This document shows, piece after piece, positions 1 to 8,446 of a DNA stretch of 64,000 nucleotides. Source of the DNA: VAZQ01 sp036557665 (GTDB lineage Bacteria; Pseudomonadota; Alphaproteobacteria; Rhizobiales; Xanthobacteraceae); the NCBI GenBank assembly GCA_036557665.1, contig DATBHG010000002.1:186001-250000 (forward strand), in the 5' to 3' direction. The notes under the pieces are model-generated. The model saw nothing but the letters and a program-made list of their open reading frames with translations, did not search any database and had not been told where the DNA came from. How positions within the stretch are numbered: position 1 is the first letter of the stretch; each line of letters begins with the position of its first letter. A program made the translations under genes and the position numbers.

Positions 1-297
1 GAGGCAGCAGCGCGGCTCGTGGCGCGTCACCTCATTCTGGGTCATTCCCCGGATCTGCTCATTGACGCGCTGGCCCGGGCGCTGTTGCGCGAAGACGCAG
101 GCTTTCACGCCTACCAGATGCTCGAGGCCGGCGTGCATCAGTTCAAGGAATGGAATAATACGCCGGCAGGACGGCACATCCTCGTGGCGGTCACGCGTTA
201 CCTTGCGGCACACTCACCGACTGAACGCGCTTGGCTGCAGACGGCTGACATCGCGGCCCGGCTCGCTCGTGGAGATCGCCTGCACGAGGAAGCCTGA
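1..297 (+). CDS. 3' end of an unrecognised protein (truncated by window start)
   Basis: The reading frame is open from the first base, so this is the C-terminal part of a gene that begins outside the window. The GTG at base 19 is probably internal. The visible ~98 residues are mainly helical, with an Ala/Leu/Arg-rich start, the stretch REDAGFHAYQMLEAG and a later RYLAAHSPTERAWLQTADIA segment. I do not recognise the family and assign no function. The gene lies convergent to the small exported protein gene that ends 35 bases downstream. Confidence 0.55.
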   Translation, partial: EAAARLVARHLILGHSPDLLIDALARALLREDAGFHAYQMLEAGVHQFKEWNNTPAGRHILVAVTRYLAAHSPTERAWLQTADIAARLARGDRLHEEA

Positions 298-332
298 CAC
301 TCAGCCCGGTTCTTCCCGTGTTGCCCGTACGG

Positions 333-728
333 CTATTTTTTTCTTGCAATCCAGCAATAACCTTTGCTCAGCCCGGGCTCGCTGGTTGACCGGCCCTTCG
401 CAACCCACTCGCATTTCAACCAGGTCGGGCTGGCAGCAACCGCGCGCACATAATGAGTTTCCCCACCGCCGTCGACCTCGACACCCGTAGTATGCCCGTC
501 CGCGAGGATAATGCCGGGCGGAGGAGCGAAGACATAGACGACGGAGCTCGCGTCAGCCCCGGTATTCTCGTGCACTTCCAGGACCGGAGTTCTGCACTGC
601 TCGCGATCGCAGGTCAGCCGAAAATCCAAAATCGTTACATCTACGGGGTGCTGCGCGCACACAGGCCAAGCCGGAATTATGATAAAAAAACCTCCGAGGG
701 CGAGCGCTGTGCGTCCTAGCGTTATCAT
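333..728 (-). CDS. small exported protein of unknown function
   Basis: A 131-residue protein starting at an ATG. It has a clear Sec-type signal peptide: a short polar start, a hydrophobic core around residues 7-23 (ALALGGFFIIIPAWPV) and a likely cleavage after CAQ near residue 26. The mature part contains four cysteines (three in the stretch 38-66 and near 114, one late), suggesting disulfides in the periplasm. No catalytic motif is visible and I do not recognise the family. The gene sits alone between the partial gene at the window start and murU. Confidence 0.6.
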   Translation of the reverse strand: MITLGRTALALGGFFIIIPAWPVCAQHPVDVTILDFRLTCDREQCRTPVLEVHENTGADASSVVYVFAPPPGIILADGHTTGVEVDGGGETHYVRAVAASPTWLKCEWVAKGRSTSEPGLSKGYCWIARKK

Positions 729-770
729 CTCACAAACTCGGTTCCGCGATCGATGCGAGATGAGCCGCTG

Positions 771-1505
771 TTAGGCTACGCCCGTCAAGATCGCCGCCTC
801 GGCGGCCTTGACCGCCTCGGGCGTACCCACATGCATCCAGAGTCCTTCCAACCGCACCCCAAACAAACGACCCGCTTGCGCAGAGCGATCGAATAACGGC
901 GACATGGATGAAGGCCCATGCAGCACCCCTGCAAAGAAAGCAGGCGCGAGAATTGCCGCTCCGGCGTAGACAAACGGCGCGATCTCCCGCTCGCCGCGCC
1001 GCGCGAGGGTGCCATCCGGCGCCATGACGAAGTCGCCGGAGCCGCTGTAGCCGATACTGGATGCCATCGGCGCGAGAAGAAGCAGTGCGTCCATCCGTCT
1101 CGCATCGAAAGCGCAGGCAAGCAGGGCCAGGTTGGGCCTCACCCCGTCCACCCAGATCGTATCCGAGTTGACATGGAAGAACGGCTTATCGCCCAGCAGT
1201 GGCAATGCTTCGATAACCCCGCCCGCCGTACCCAGCAGCACCCGGCGTTCGTCCGAGATAATGATCTGCGGCTGGCGACGCGACGCGAGATGCCCCTCGA
1301 TCTGATCGGCAAGATGATGGACATTCACGACGGCGCGCTCCACGCCTTGGGCCGCGAGCCGGTCCAGCACGTAGTCAATGAGCGCCTTTCCGCCGACCTG
1401 CACCAGCGGCTTGGGGATCCGACCGCTGAAGGGCCTCATTCGCGTGCCCAGTCCAGCGGCGAGGACCATTGCGCATGTGGGTGCTGGCATCCCCGATTGG
1501 CTCAT
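771..1505 (-). CDS. murU: N-acetylmuramate alpha-1-phosphate uridylyltransferase MurU
   Basis: A 244-residue sugar nucleotidyltransferase. The N-terminal signature MVLAAGLGTRMRPFS followed by PKPLVQVGGKALIDY is the nucleotide-binding loop and lysine of the family. VNSDTIWVDG supplies the metal-binding aspartate, and WMHVGTPEAV lies near the C-terminus. In Pseudomonas and other bacteria MurU makes UDP-MurNAc from MurNAc-1-phosphate, feeding peptidoglycan recycling without new synthesis. It starts 22 bases after the TsaE-AmgK stop on the same strand, so the kinase and its partner are co-transcribed. The adjacency to AmgK is the main reason to prefer MurU over a generic sugar-1-phosphate nucleotidyltransferase. 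Confidence 0.88.
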   Translation of the reverse strand: MSQSGMPAPTCAMVLAAGLGTRMRPFSGRIPKPLVQVGGKALIDYVLDRLAAQGVERAVVNVHHLADQIEGHLASRRQPQIIISDERRVLLGTAGGVIEALPLLGDKPFFHVNSDTIWVDGVRPNLALLACAFDARRMDALLLLAPMASSIGYSGSGDFVMAPDGTLARRGEREIAPFVYAGAAILAPAFFAGVLHGPSSMSPLFDRSAQAGRLFGVRLEGLWMHVGTPEAVKAAEAAILTGVA

Positions 1506-1527
1506 GACGGCGCTGCCACTCGCCGGC

Positions 1528-3066
1528 TCAAACGGCGTTCAATGCCGGCACGTGGGCAATATACCACGCGCTCAGCGGCTCGAGGGCCGGGTGACCGAGG
1601 GACCGTTGCAGATAGCCCCACACCCGCGGCATGTGGCGGAGATACTGAGGCTTCCCGTCCCGGATGTCGAGGCGCGCAAAGATGCCAAGGATCTTGCTGG
1701 CGCGCTGGGCGGCAAGCGTAACGTACATCTTGATGAACCCAGTAGCGTCGAATTCCGGATCAGCTTGGCGGCGCCCGCGCACATAGCGTCCCAGCAGCGC
1801 CAGCTCCATTTGCTCGGCTACATCCACGCGGGCATCCTGGAGGAGTGAGGCCAGATCGTATGCGGCGGGCCCTATGACGGCGTCCTGGAAGTCCAGGATC
1901 CCCAGACGAGCGATTTCGCTGCGGTTCGGCAGCCACAATAAATTGGGAGAGTGGAAGTCGCGCAAGACCCAGGTCGGGGGTGCATCAATTGCGGGCTGCA
2001 ACAGCTCGCGCCACAGGGTCCGAAAAGAGTCCCGCTCCCTCTCGGGCAACGTGGCATTCAGGCGCGGCAAGAACCAGTCGAGCAGCAGCTCGGCCTCGAT
2101 GAGGAATGCATTCATATCGTATTGCGGGATGCGGTGCTCGACCCGGGGCGCGACCGGCAGTCGCTCCGGCAGCCGTTCCGCGTGCAGCGCCAGGAGAGCG
2201 TCAACCGCCGTTTCATACCGTTCCCGGATGGGGGCCGGAGGGTCGCCCTGCACCACCTGCTCGTCGCCGAGGTCCTCAAGTATCAACAGCCCCTGCTCCA
2301 GGTCGGCGTGGTAGATTTCAGGTGTTGAGAACCGGTATTGGCGCAGTCCGTTGGCGATTGCCACGAAGGGGAGCACGCTGTCCGCAAGATGCGCGATCTC
2401 GTTGTAGGATTTGCCGTCCCGCACCGGCGGGCCGTCACTGCGGCGTGGTGAATTCATCAGGATGACCTGTTTGTCCGCCATCCCAAGGCGCTCGTAGATT
2501 CGCGTCGACGCGTCTCCTTTAAGTCTTGCGCGCAAGGCATCCCTGTAGCCGCTCTCGGCGATGAACTGGCGCACGGCGGCCATGCGATCCACCCGCGACC
2601 CAAGTCTGCCATAGCCGGTTACGCGCGCATGACGGAATTCGAGCTTGAGCTTAGGCGCGAGCGTGAGCCCCACGTCGATGCGGTCCGGCGGCAGAAAGCC
2701 GGCTGCCCGATCCGGCCATTCCATCAGCACGACCGATCCGTCGGGCAGGTCATCGAAGCCAAGCTCGGCAAGCTCGGCCGAACCGGACAGCCGGTACAGA
2801 TCGGCATGTACCACCGGGAACTGCGGCAGATCATAGGTCTGCACCAGCGTGAAAGTCGGGCTCGGCACTTCGAGCGAGGGATCGCCCGAGAGATAGCGAA
2901 TGACGGCACGGGCGAACGTCGTCTTTCCCGCGCCCAGGTCCCCTGACAGGGTTACGAGATCGCCGGGCTCGAGGGAGTTGGCAATGTCGATGGCAAGTCG
3001 CTGGGTGGCGTGCTCGTCCGGCAGAGCCACAGAGAAGCTCGATGTCCCCGAGGTCGTCAGGAGCAT
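1528..3066 (-). CDS. TsaE - AmgK fusion (t6A ATPase plus MurNAc/GlcNAc anomeric kinase)
   Basis: One 512-residue polypeptide with two enzymes. Residues ~10-150 are TsaE, the ATPase needed with TsaB and TsaD for tRNA t6A37 synthesis, with Walker A GDLGAGKTT at 42-50, PSPTFTLVQ and a VHADLYRL segment. Residues ~165-512 are an aminoglycoside-phosphotransferase fold of the AmgK type: GDASTRIYER, the catalytic-loop motif RDFHSPNLLWL and the metal-binding LDFQDAVIGP. The ATG at 3066 is chosen because it follows a GAGGG ribosome binding site and starts 28 bases after the divL stop; longer upstream starts would overlap divL. The fusion is known from alphaproteobacteria. murU lies directly downstream. 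Confidence 0.9.
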   Translation of the reverse strand: MLLTTSGTSSFSVALPDEHATQRLAIDIANSLEPGDLVTLSGDLGAGKTTFARAVIRYLSGDPSLEVPSPTFTLVQTYDLPQFPVVHADLYRLSGSAELAELGFDDLPDGSVVLMEWPDRAAGFLPPDRIDVGLTLAPKLKLEFRHARVTGYGRLGSRVDRMAAVRQFIAESGYRDALRARLKGDASTRIYERLGMADKQVILMNSPRRSDGPPVRDGKSYNEIAHLADSVLPFVAIANGLRQYRFSTPEIYHADLEQGLLILEDLGDEQVVQGDPPAPIRERYETAVDALLALHAERLPERLPVAPRVEHRIPQYDMNAFLIEAELLLDWFLPRLNATLPERERDSFRTLWRELLQPAIDAPPTWVLRDFHSPNLLWLPNRSEIARLGILDFQDAVIGPAAYDLASLLQDARVDVAEQMELALLGRYVRGRRQADPEFDATGFIKMYVTLAAQRASKILGIFARLDIRDGKPQYLRHMPRVWGYLQRSLGHPALEPLSAWYIAHVPALNAV

Positions 3067-3094
3067 CGCGGCCCTCGCCACAATGGAGCCGATA

Positions 3095-5659
3095 TCAAGC
3101 CGCAGATCGCCGGGCGCCCTGATCGAGGGGGAACGTGCATGTGACGGTGGTGCCCCGTCCGACGATCGATTCCAGCGTGACCGAACCACCGTGCAGCTCG
3201 ACGAAGGAGCGCACGAGTGAAAGGCCTAATCCCGTGCCGCGATGCGGTGAACCGAGGGAATGAGTCTCGAACCAATCGAATACCTTGTCCTGTACGTCGG
3301 CGGGAATACCGGGCCCGCGGTCGGTGACTGAGAAAACGAGGGCATCCCTCCGCCTCTGGGCGCTGAAGGTAACGGTCTCCCCGGCAGGCGAAAAGCCCAC
3401 GGCATTTGCAAGCAGATTGAACAGCGATTGCCGCACGCGCCGCTCGTCGGCAATGAAGCTGCCGACGTCGGCCCCAGCGCGGATTTCAAGCTTGATCCCG
3501 TTCTTGATCAGTCGGTCCTGCACTCCTTCCGCGGCTGATTCCATGGTCTTGCGAGCATCCACGACGCCGAGATTGAGCGTCATGGCACCGGCATCGATCG
3601 TCGCCAGATCGAGGATGTTGTTGATGATCGCGAGCAGCGCATTGGTGGATACTGTGATGTAGCTCAGATATTCCCTCTGTTTGTCCGTGAGCGGCCCGGT
3701 AAGAGGATCTCCCAGGAAATACGCGAACCCGATGATGTTGGTCAGCGGCGAGCGCAGCTCGTAAGAGACGTGGTGCACAAAATCTATTTTGAGCTTGTCC
3801 GCAGCTTCCAAGGCTTCATTGCGCTCCCGCAGCGCGCGCTCAACGTTGACCGTATCGGTGACGTCCTGGAACGTGAGCAGGGTGGCGCCATCGGGCAGCG
3901 GCATGGCGGCGCAATCGACAACATTGCCGTCGCGGCGCTCGATCCGCCCGGTGACCGGCTCACGATCCTCGATCGCGGTCATCATTGCACGTAGCCGCTG
4001 CCAGACCGGATGCTCGCCGTGCAATGGACGGCAGGCGGTGCTCACCGTCTCGATGTGAGGCCGACGCCCAAGCATCTCCGGGCCGAGCTGCCACATGCGG
4101 GCAAAGACCGGATTATGGAGCCTCATGCGACCGTCACTGCCGAAGACCGCCACAGCCTCCGTGAGATTATCCAGGGTCTCGCCTTGAACCCGGATCAGGG
4201 CGTCGTATCGCCGCTCCAGATCAAGACGCTCGGTGACATCCTCGAACAGATAAATAACTCCACCCTCCGGATTCGGAGTCGTGACCACACGCATCGTCCG
4301 CCCGTCGGGCAGATGCCACGTGTGCTCCTTCGTCTCCACGGCCCTGTAAGCCTCGTGCAATGCGTTCTTCCATTGTCGGAAATCCTGCTCGTCAGGAAGC
4401 TTCCGCGCAGCACGCAAGCGGTCAAGAACAGCCGAATCAGTCGGTCCTCCGTCGAGGAACTCGAGGTCGAGGTCCCATAAGGAGCGGTATGCGACATTGT
4501 AGAAGCTCAGGCGCTGATCCGATTCGAAGATAGCCACCCCGGTCGCCAGCTGATCCAGGGTGCGGCGGTGGGCATCAACCATGCGCCTGAGCTCGGCGCG
4601 CATGATCTCCGCCTCCGTTGCATCGATGGCCATCCCGGCGCTCCCGCGGTTAACGGGTACGCAGATCACATCGAGACTCCGGCGCTTTCCCGCCACAATG
4701 GCAGCGAGTCGCCCTGAATAGGGCTGTGCCGATTCGTGTGCCCTGAGGAGCTCCGTGCGCGCCGCACGGTCGAACAACTCGACTCCTTGCTCGGCGTTCT
4801 GCCCACCCGTCTGCTCACCGGCCTTAGGCTCGACGGCGTGCACGTAGGCTTGATTGACGAAGGCAAGCCTGCCCGAGGGATCCCGGTGCCAAACAGGGAC
4901 CGGAATTGCCTCGATGAGCGCGCGCAAGGCTGCCGCGTCCTCGATCTGCCTACGATGCCGCTGCGTCAACTCGGCCAGCTCGTACTTGATCCCGCTGAGC
5001 TCGCGCAGCCGCACGATAGCGCGCCCTCCGATGACCAAGCCTTCGATCTCCACTACGCGGTTGGCGAAGGTGGAAACCGTCATCGCAAAGCTTACGCCGC
5101 GAGCCCGCAACGCGTCGACGGAACGCTCCATGTCCAAAGCTGCTTGCGTCTCGAGCCAAGTGTCAAACGACAAAATGCTCTGGCGAACGTCGATACCGAT
5201 TACGCGAGTGGCGTCGCCGATGATTTCGGGCCCCTCCGCGCCGGCCGACCAAACGATCAGGATCTGCGGCTCCGACAGGAGCAGGGCGTATGCCCGATCA
5301 ATGGCGGCGCGCGATGCCATTGCCTCGTCACGTGTCGCGGTCGCCATCGCAGCAAGCCGTTGCCGCGTGCGTACGAGCAGAATTGCAGTGACGACCGCAA
5401 AGCAGAGAATACCGAGCGTGAGCGCCAAGGCGGCAATCTCGTGTCGATCGAGCAGCAGAAGCGCGGAGACATACGTGTCGATGGTAGAGCCATCGAATCC
5501 AGGGCCTGCCGCCTCGGCCCAGCCGGATGCAAAGCAACACAAGCCGGCAATCGCGATTTTGCAGACGACAAGGGGGCTGCTCCGCTGCGGACGAGCTCCC
5601 AAGCCGTCCACGGTGGTCCGGAGCCTGTCCGGCATCCCGATTGCCCCCAATCGCCGCAT
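3095..5659 (-). CDS. divL: DivL-type PAS sensor kinase with Tyr in place of the phospho-His
   Basis: An 854-residue protein with two N-terminal hydrophobic segments (about 31-51 and 74-97) and at least three PAS-like domains (beginning near 245, 365 and 493). The kinase core has the DHp box at 621-645 and ATP-binding boxes: N (NLLANAVGFSP, Asn 752), G1 (DRGPGIP, 780-786) and G2 (GTGLGLS, 808-814). At the acceptor position the usual HELRTPL reads YELRSPL. Tyr633 is encoded by the complement of gta at 3761-3763. This is the hallmark of Caulobacter DivL, which controls CckA-CtrA and is commonly encoded beside tsaE. The start could be the ATG 24 bases downstream (residue 9). Confidence 0.9.
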   Translation of the reverse strand: MRRLGAIGMPDRLRTTVDGLGARPQRSSPLVVCKIAIAGLCCFASGWAEAAGPGFDGSTIDTYVSALLLLDRHEIAALALTLGILCFAVVTAILLVRTRQRLAAMATATRDEAMASRAAIDRAYALLLSEPQILIVWSAGAEGPEIIGDATRVIGIDVRQSILSFDTWLETQAALDMERSVDALRARGVSFAMTVSTFANRVVEIEGLVIGGRAIVRLRELSGIKYELAELTQRHRRQIEDAAALRALIEAIPVPVWHRDPSGRLAFVNQAYVHAVEPKAGEQTGGQNAEQGVELFDRAARTELLRAHESAQPYSGRLAAIVAGKRRSLDVICVPVNRGSAGMAIDATEAEIMRAELRRMVDAHRRTLDQLATGVAIFESDQRLSFYNVAYRSLWDLDLEFLDGGPTDSAVLDRLRAARKLPDEQDFRQWKNALHEAYRAVETKEHTWHLPDGRTMRVVTTPNPEGGVIYLFEDVTERLDLERRYDALIRVQGETLDNLTEAVAVFGSDGRMRLHNPVFARMWQLGPEMLGRRPHIETVSTACRPLHGEHPVWQRLRAMMTAIEDREPVTGRIERRDGNVVDCAAMPLPDGATLLTFQDVTDTVNVERALRERNEALEAADKLKIDFVHHVSYELRSPLTNIIGFAYFLGDPLTGPLTDKQREYLSYITVSTNALLAIINNILDLATIDAGAMTLNLGVVDARKTMESAAEGVQDRLIKNGIKLEIRAGADVGSFIADERRVRQSLFNLLANAVGFSPAGETVTFSAQRRRDALVFSVTDRGPGIPADVQDKVFDWFETHSLGSPHRGTGLGLSLVRSFVELHGGSVTLESIVGRGTTVTCTFPLDQGARRSAA

Positions 5660-5862
5660 TCCGGCATCGATGATCGCCGGCTTCGCAGGTCATGTGCCGG
5701 CTGGCCTGGACCGCCGTATGCCTGTGCGAATCAAGACACTTTACCTCTAACCCGAGCTCGGTGGTACGAGTCCAGAACGTGAACGAAGCGGATGGCACAC
5801 GAGCGGAGAAGGAACAAGCGATTTTGGCGCACCCGGGCGGTCCGCGCGCCCTCTCCCGTCCC

Positions 5863-6723
5863 CTAGCGCCCCGCCAGCTTCAGGCCCTTCTCCAGAGCGG
5901 CGTAGCTGCGCACCGGGGCTGCCATCAGGAAGCGATAGCCCTCCCTGAGGATGCGCTCGACATTGCTTGCGTCGACGTGGGGATGGCCGACGACCACGTT
6001 ATGCTCTTTGCAGGTGTTCACGACCCGCGCCATCCACTTCAGGACTTCCGCGTGCTCGTACTGCCTGGGAAAGCCCAGCTCCTGGGAGAGATCGCCCTCT
6101 CCAATCAGGATTGCGCCTATTCCGGGGACTTTCTCGAGGATCTCGGGAAGGGCCTCAATCCCGCGAGTGTCCTCCATCATCAGGATCGTGAAAATCTCGC
6201 CCCTGGGATTGAGCGGCCAGACATCGGCCCGATCATAGTACTCCTGCTGCGAGAGCCCCCAATAGCGCACAGCAGCGGTCGGACCGTCTCCCCGAATACC
6301 GGCAGGCTCATAAGCCGGGGCAGTCCTAAGGCGAGGGTATCGGCATGCGGCGACCGCATTGTAGGCCTCCTCAACCGAAGAAATATGCGGCCAAACGATG
6401 CCGTACACCCCGAGATCCAGCGCTTGCTTGGCATGAAACTGTGCCTTCTCGGATCCGTTCGGCGGAATTCGCACCATCGGAGTTACTCCTGGCGCGGGCG
6501 AGGTGGCTTTGACGATCTGGGCGCGATTGAGCATGTACTGCAGACCATCCCGTAGTGCCCTTATGTCCCAAGGATTGTGCTCCATCTCGAAGACGATGCC
6601 GTCGTACCTGGCCGTGGCCATTGCAATAGCGGTCTCCGGATCGGCCTGGCAGAAGGACGTGAATGCCGGTTTCCCGGATTCGAGGGCGCGGATCACGCCA
6701 TTGAGACGCGGAATATCAGCCAT
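5863..6723 (-). CDS. HpcH/HpaI family aldolase
   Basis: A 286-residue (beta/alpha)8 aldolase-type protein. Matches to the family are the catalytic-histidine segment FEMEHNPWD, the arginine segment MVRIPPNGSEK, the metal-ligand region ILMMEDTRG, and LIGEGDLSQELG in place of the common IGPADL motif. Family members cleave or form 2-keto acids with pyruvate as one partner, using a divalent metal. The ATG at 6723 is chosen because it follows AGGGAG; an upstream frame extension has no homologous character. It is divergent from the VOC gene, with ligJ just beyond. Pyruvate-releasing cleavage in the same pathway as LigJ is plausible but is an inference from context. Confidence 0.82.
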   Translation of the reverse strand: MADIPRLNGVIRALESGKPAFTSFCQADPETAIAMATARYDGIVFEMEHNPWDIRALRDGLQYMLNRAQIVKATSPAPGVTPMVRIPPNGSEKAQFHAKQALDLGVYGIVWPHISSVEEAYNAVAACRYPRLRTAPAYEPAGIRGDGPTAAVRYWGLSQQEYYDRADVWPLNPRGEIFTILMMEDTRGIEALPEILEKVPGIGAILIGEGDLSQELGFPRQYEHAEVLKWMARVVNTCKEHNVVVGHPHVDASNVERILREGYRFLMAAPVRSYAALEKGLKLAGR

Positions 6724-6864
6724 GGTGCTCCCTGCGATCGACTTGCGGTATGAAATTCTACAACAAATCCGGGCTGAGGTCGCGGCATGATCCGCCCCCG
6801 GACGCCTGTGCTCTCGTCGCGACACTTCCTATGTTGAAGAAACCAGAAGCAAGGCGGAGGCCGC

Positions 6865-7227
6865 ATGACCATTGTACTCGATCACACGATCGTCCCGGCT
6901 CACGACAAGGAAGCGTCGGCGCGATTTCTCGCTCGAATTCTGGGCCTGCGCTATGATGGGGAGGCATCCCACTTTGCTCCCCTTCATATCAACGACACCC
7001 TTACCCTCGACTTCGACAATGACGAGCGGTTCGAAAGTCACCACTACGCCTTTAAAGTCGATGAGGCGGAGTTCGACGCAATTTACGAGCGGGTGCGTGC
7101 AGAGGGTATTTCGTACGGCAGCGGGCCGCATTCGCTGGAAGACATGAAAATCAATCGCCGGCGGGGCGGCCGAGGTTTCTATTTTCGCGATCCGAGCGGC
7201 CACGTTATGGAGGTGCTTACGGCATAG
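6865..7227 (+). CDS. VOC (glyoxalase/bleomycin-resistance fold) protein
   Basis: A 120-residue single-module vicinal oxygen chelate protein with paired beta-alpha-beta-beta-beta units. The start LDHTIVPAHD and the end DPSGHVMEVL carry the usual metal-ligand positions (His near 7, Glu near 116); HHYAFKVDEAEFD supplies the middle histidines. A ribosome binding site (GGCGGAGG) precedes the ATG. The substrate cannot be read from sequence. It may belong to the aromatic or keto-acid catabolic group formed with the divergent aldolase and the downstream ligJ, from which it is separated by 131 bases. Confidence 0.78.
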   Translation: MTIVLDHTIVPAHDKEASARFLARILGLRYDGEASHFAPLHINDTLTLDFDNDERFESHHYAFKVDEAEFDAIYERVRAEGISYGSGPHSLEDMKINRRRGGRGFYFRDPSGHVMEVLTA

Positions 7228-7279
7228 CCGTGGTTAGACTGAAAGATGCGAAGAATGGCCTTGGCAGCGAACAGCCGTG

Positions 7280-7298
7280 TTGTCGAGATATTTGACAA
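7280..7298. promoter_or_regulatory. possible operator dyad before ligJ
   Basis: Five-base perfect inverted half-sites TTGTC and GACAA are separated by nine bases, 60 bases before the ligJ ATG and inside the 131-base gap after the VOC gene. The size fits a LysR- or MarR-type site, but half-sites this short occur by chance, so support is weak. Confidence 0.25.
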
Positions 7299-7358
7299 TG
7301 CCAAAGTGCGGTCCTTAGCATCCGGCGCCTTTCTCCCACCCCACGCCGCAAGGTTGTC

Positions 7359-8396
7359 ATGATCATTGATTGTCACGGGCACTACACGACGGAGCCGAAA
7401 GATCTGCTACGATGGCGCAAGGAGCAGATCGAAACTCTGAACGCTCCTTCCAACCGGCTCTCAAAGGCGTCGCTCAAGGTGAGCGACGATGAAATCCGGG
7501 AGAGCCTGGAAGGGGCCCAACTCAAGCTGCAGCGCGAGCGCGGCACGGACGTCACCATTTTTTCCCCTCGCGCGATGGGCATGAGTCATCACATTGGCGA
7601 TTTCAGCGTAAGCCTCGCCTGGTCGCAGCTGTGCAATGATATGATCCATCGCGTCTGCGCGCTCTACCCGAACAATTTCATCGGCGTATGCCAGTTGCCG
7701 CAGTCGCCGGGAATCTCACCGGACAACTGCATAGACGAGCTCGAGCGCTGCGTGACCGAATTCGGCTTTGTGGGGTGCAATCTCAATCCCGATCCGTCAG
7801 GCGGTCATTGGACGGCCCCGCCGCTTACGGACCGCTGGTGGTACAAATTCTATGAGAAGATGGTTGAGCTCGATGTGCCCGCGATGATTCACGTCAGCGC
7901 GTCATGCAATCCGTGCTTCCACGGAACCGGTGCGCATTATATCAATGCTGATACCACTGCTTTCATGCAGCTCATCATGGGGGATTTGTTCAAGGATTTT
8001 CCGACCCTGAAGCTGATCATTCCCCACGGCGGAGGAGCAGTGCCCTACCATTGGGGGCGCTACCGTGGGCTTGCGCTGAACAACAAGCGGCCCCCGCTCC
8101 ACGAAATGATGAAAGACAACGTCTGGTTCGATACCTGCGTCTATCACCAACCTGGCATCAATCTTTTGACCGAAGTCGTGCCTATCGGCAACATCCTGTT
8201 CGCCTCCGAAATGGTAGGGGCGGTGCGCGGGATCGATCCCGAAACGGGACATGATTTCGACGACACCAAACGATACGTCGACAACGCACCGGACCTTTCG
8301 TCCGAGGACAAGAGCAAGATTTTCGAAAATAATGCGCTCCGCGCCTATCCTCGCCTCAAGAAAAGGCTGGAGCAGAGGACTGCGCGTAGAAGCTAA
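7359..8396 (+). CDS. ligJ: LigJ-type 4-oxalomesaconate hydratase (amidohydrolase superfamily)
   Basis: A 345-residue protein close in pattern along its whole length to Sphingobium LigJ. The N-terminal zinc motif DCHGHY (His6, His8), PAMIHVSASC (His178), IIPHGGGAVPYHWGR and the segment ASEMVGAVRGIDP with its glutamates are all present. LigJ hydrates 4-oxalomesaconate to 4-carboxy-4-hydroxy-2-oxoadipate in the protocatechuate 4,5-cleavage and gallate pathways; that product is then cleaved to pyruvate and oxaloacetate. The dioxygenase and dehydrogenase of the pathway are not in this window. A related ACMSD-like decarboxylase is the main alternative, but the LigJ-specific FDTCVYHQPGINLL stretch argues against it. 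Confidence 0.85.
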   Translation: MIIDCHGHYTTEPKDLLRWRKEQIETLNAPSNRLSKASLKVSDDEIRESLEGAQLKLQRERGTDVTIFSPRAMGMSHHIGDFSVSLAWSQLCNDMIHRVCALYPNNFIGVCQLPQSPGISPDNCIDELERCVTEFGFVGCNLNPDPSGGHWTAPPLTDRWWYKFYEKMVELDVPAMIHVSASCNPCFHGTGAHYINADTTAFMQLIMGDLFKDFPTLKLIIPHGGGAVPYHWGRYRGLALNNKRPPLHEMMKDNVWFDTCVYHQPGINLLTEVVPIGNILFASEMVGAVRGIDPETGHDFDDTKRYVDNAPDLSSEDKSKIFENNALRAYPRLKKRLEQRTARRS

Positions 8397-8446
8397 GCAT
8401 GACGCCTGCCGCGGCGGGCATGCTTGGCGCGCGGAGGCGATCCTCC

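Noticed and set aside
297..345. possible terminator with a T-run at 338-344
   Set aside because: The only stem before the run is three or four base pairs (CCGTACGG), too weak to call.
918..1721. 267-codon plus-strand frame across murU and tsaE-amgK
   Set aside because: Shadow of two well-supported genes; it crosses their junction and has no recognisable domain.
4736..5782. 348-codon open frame on the plus strand
   Set aside because: It lies wholly antisense to divL, which has clear domain motifs. Long antisense frames are expected in GC-rich genes, and this one shows no family pattern or ribosome binding site.
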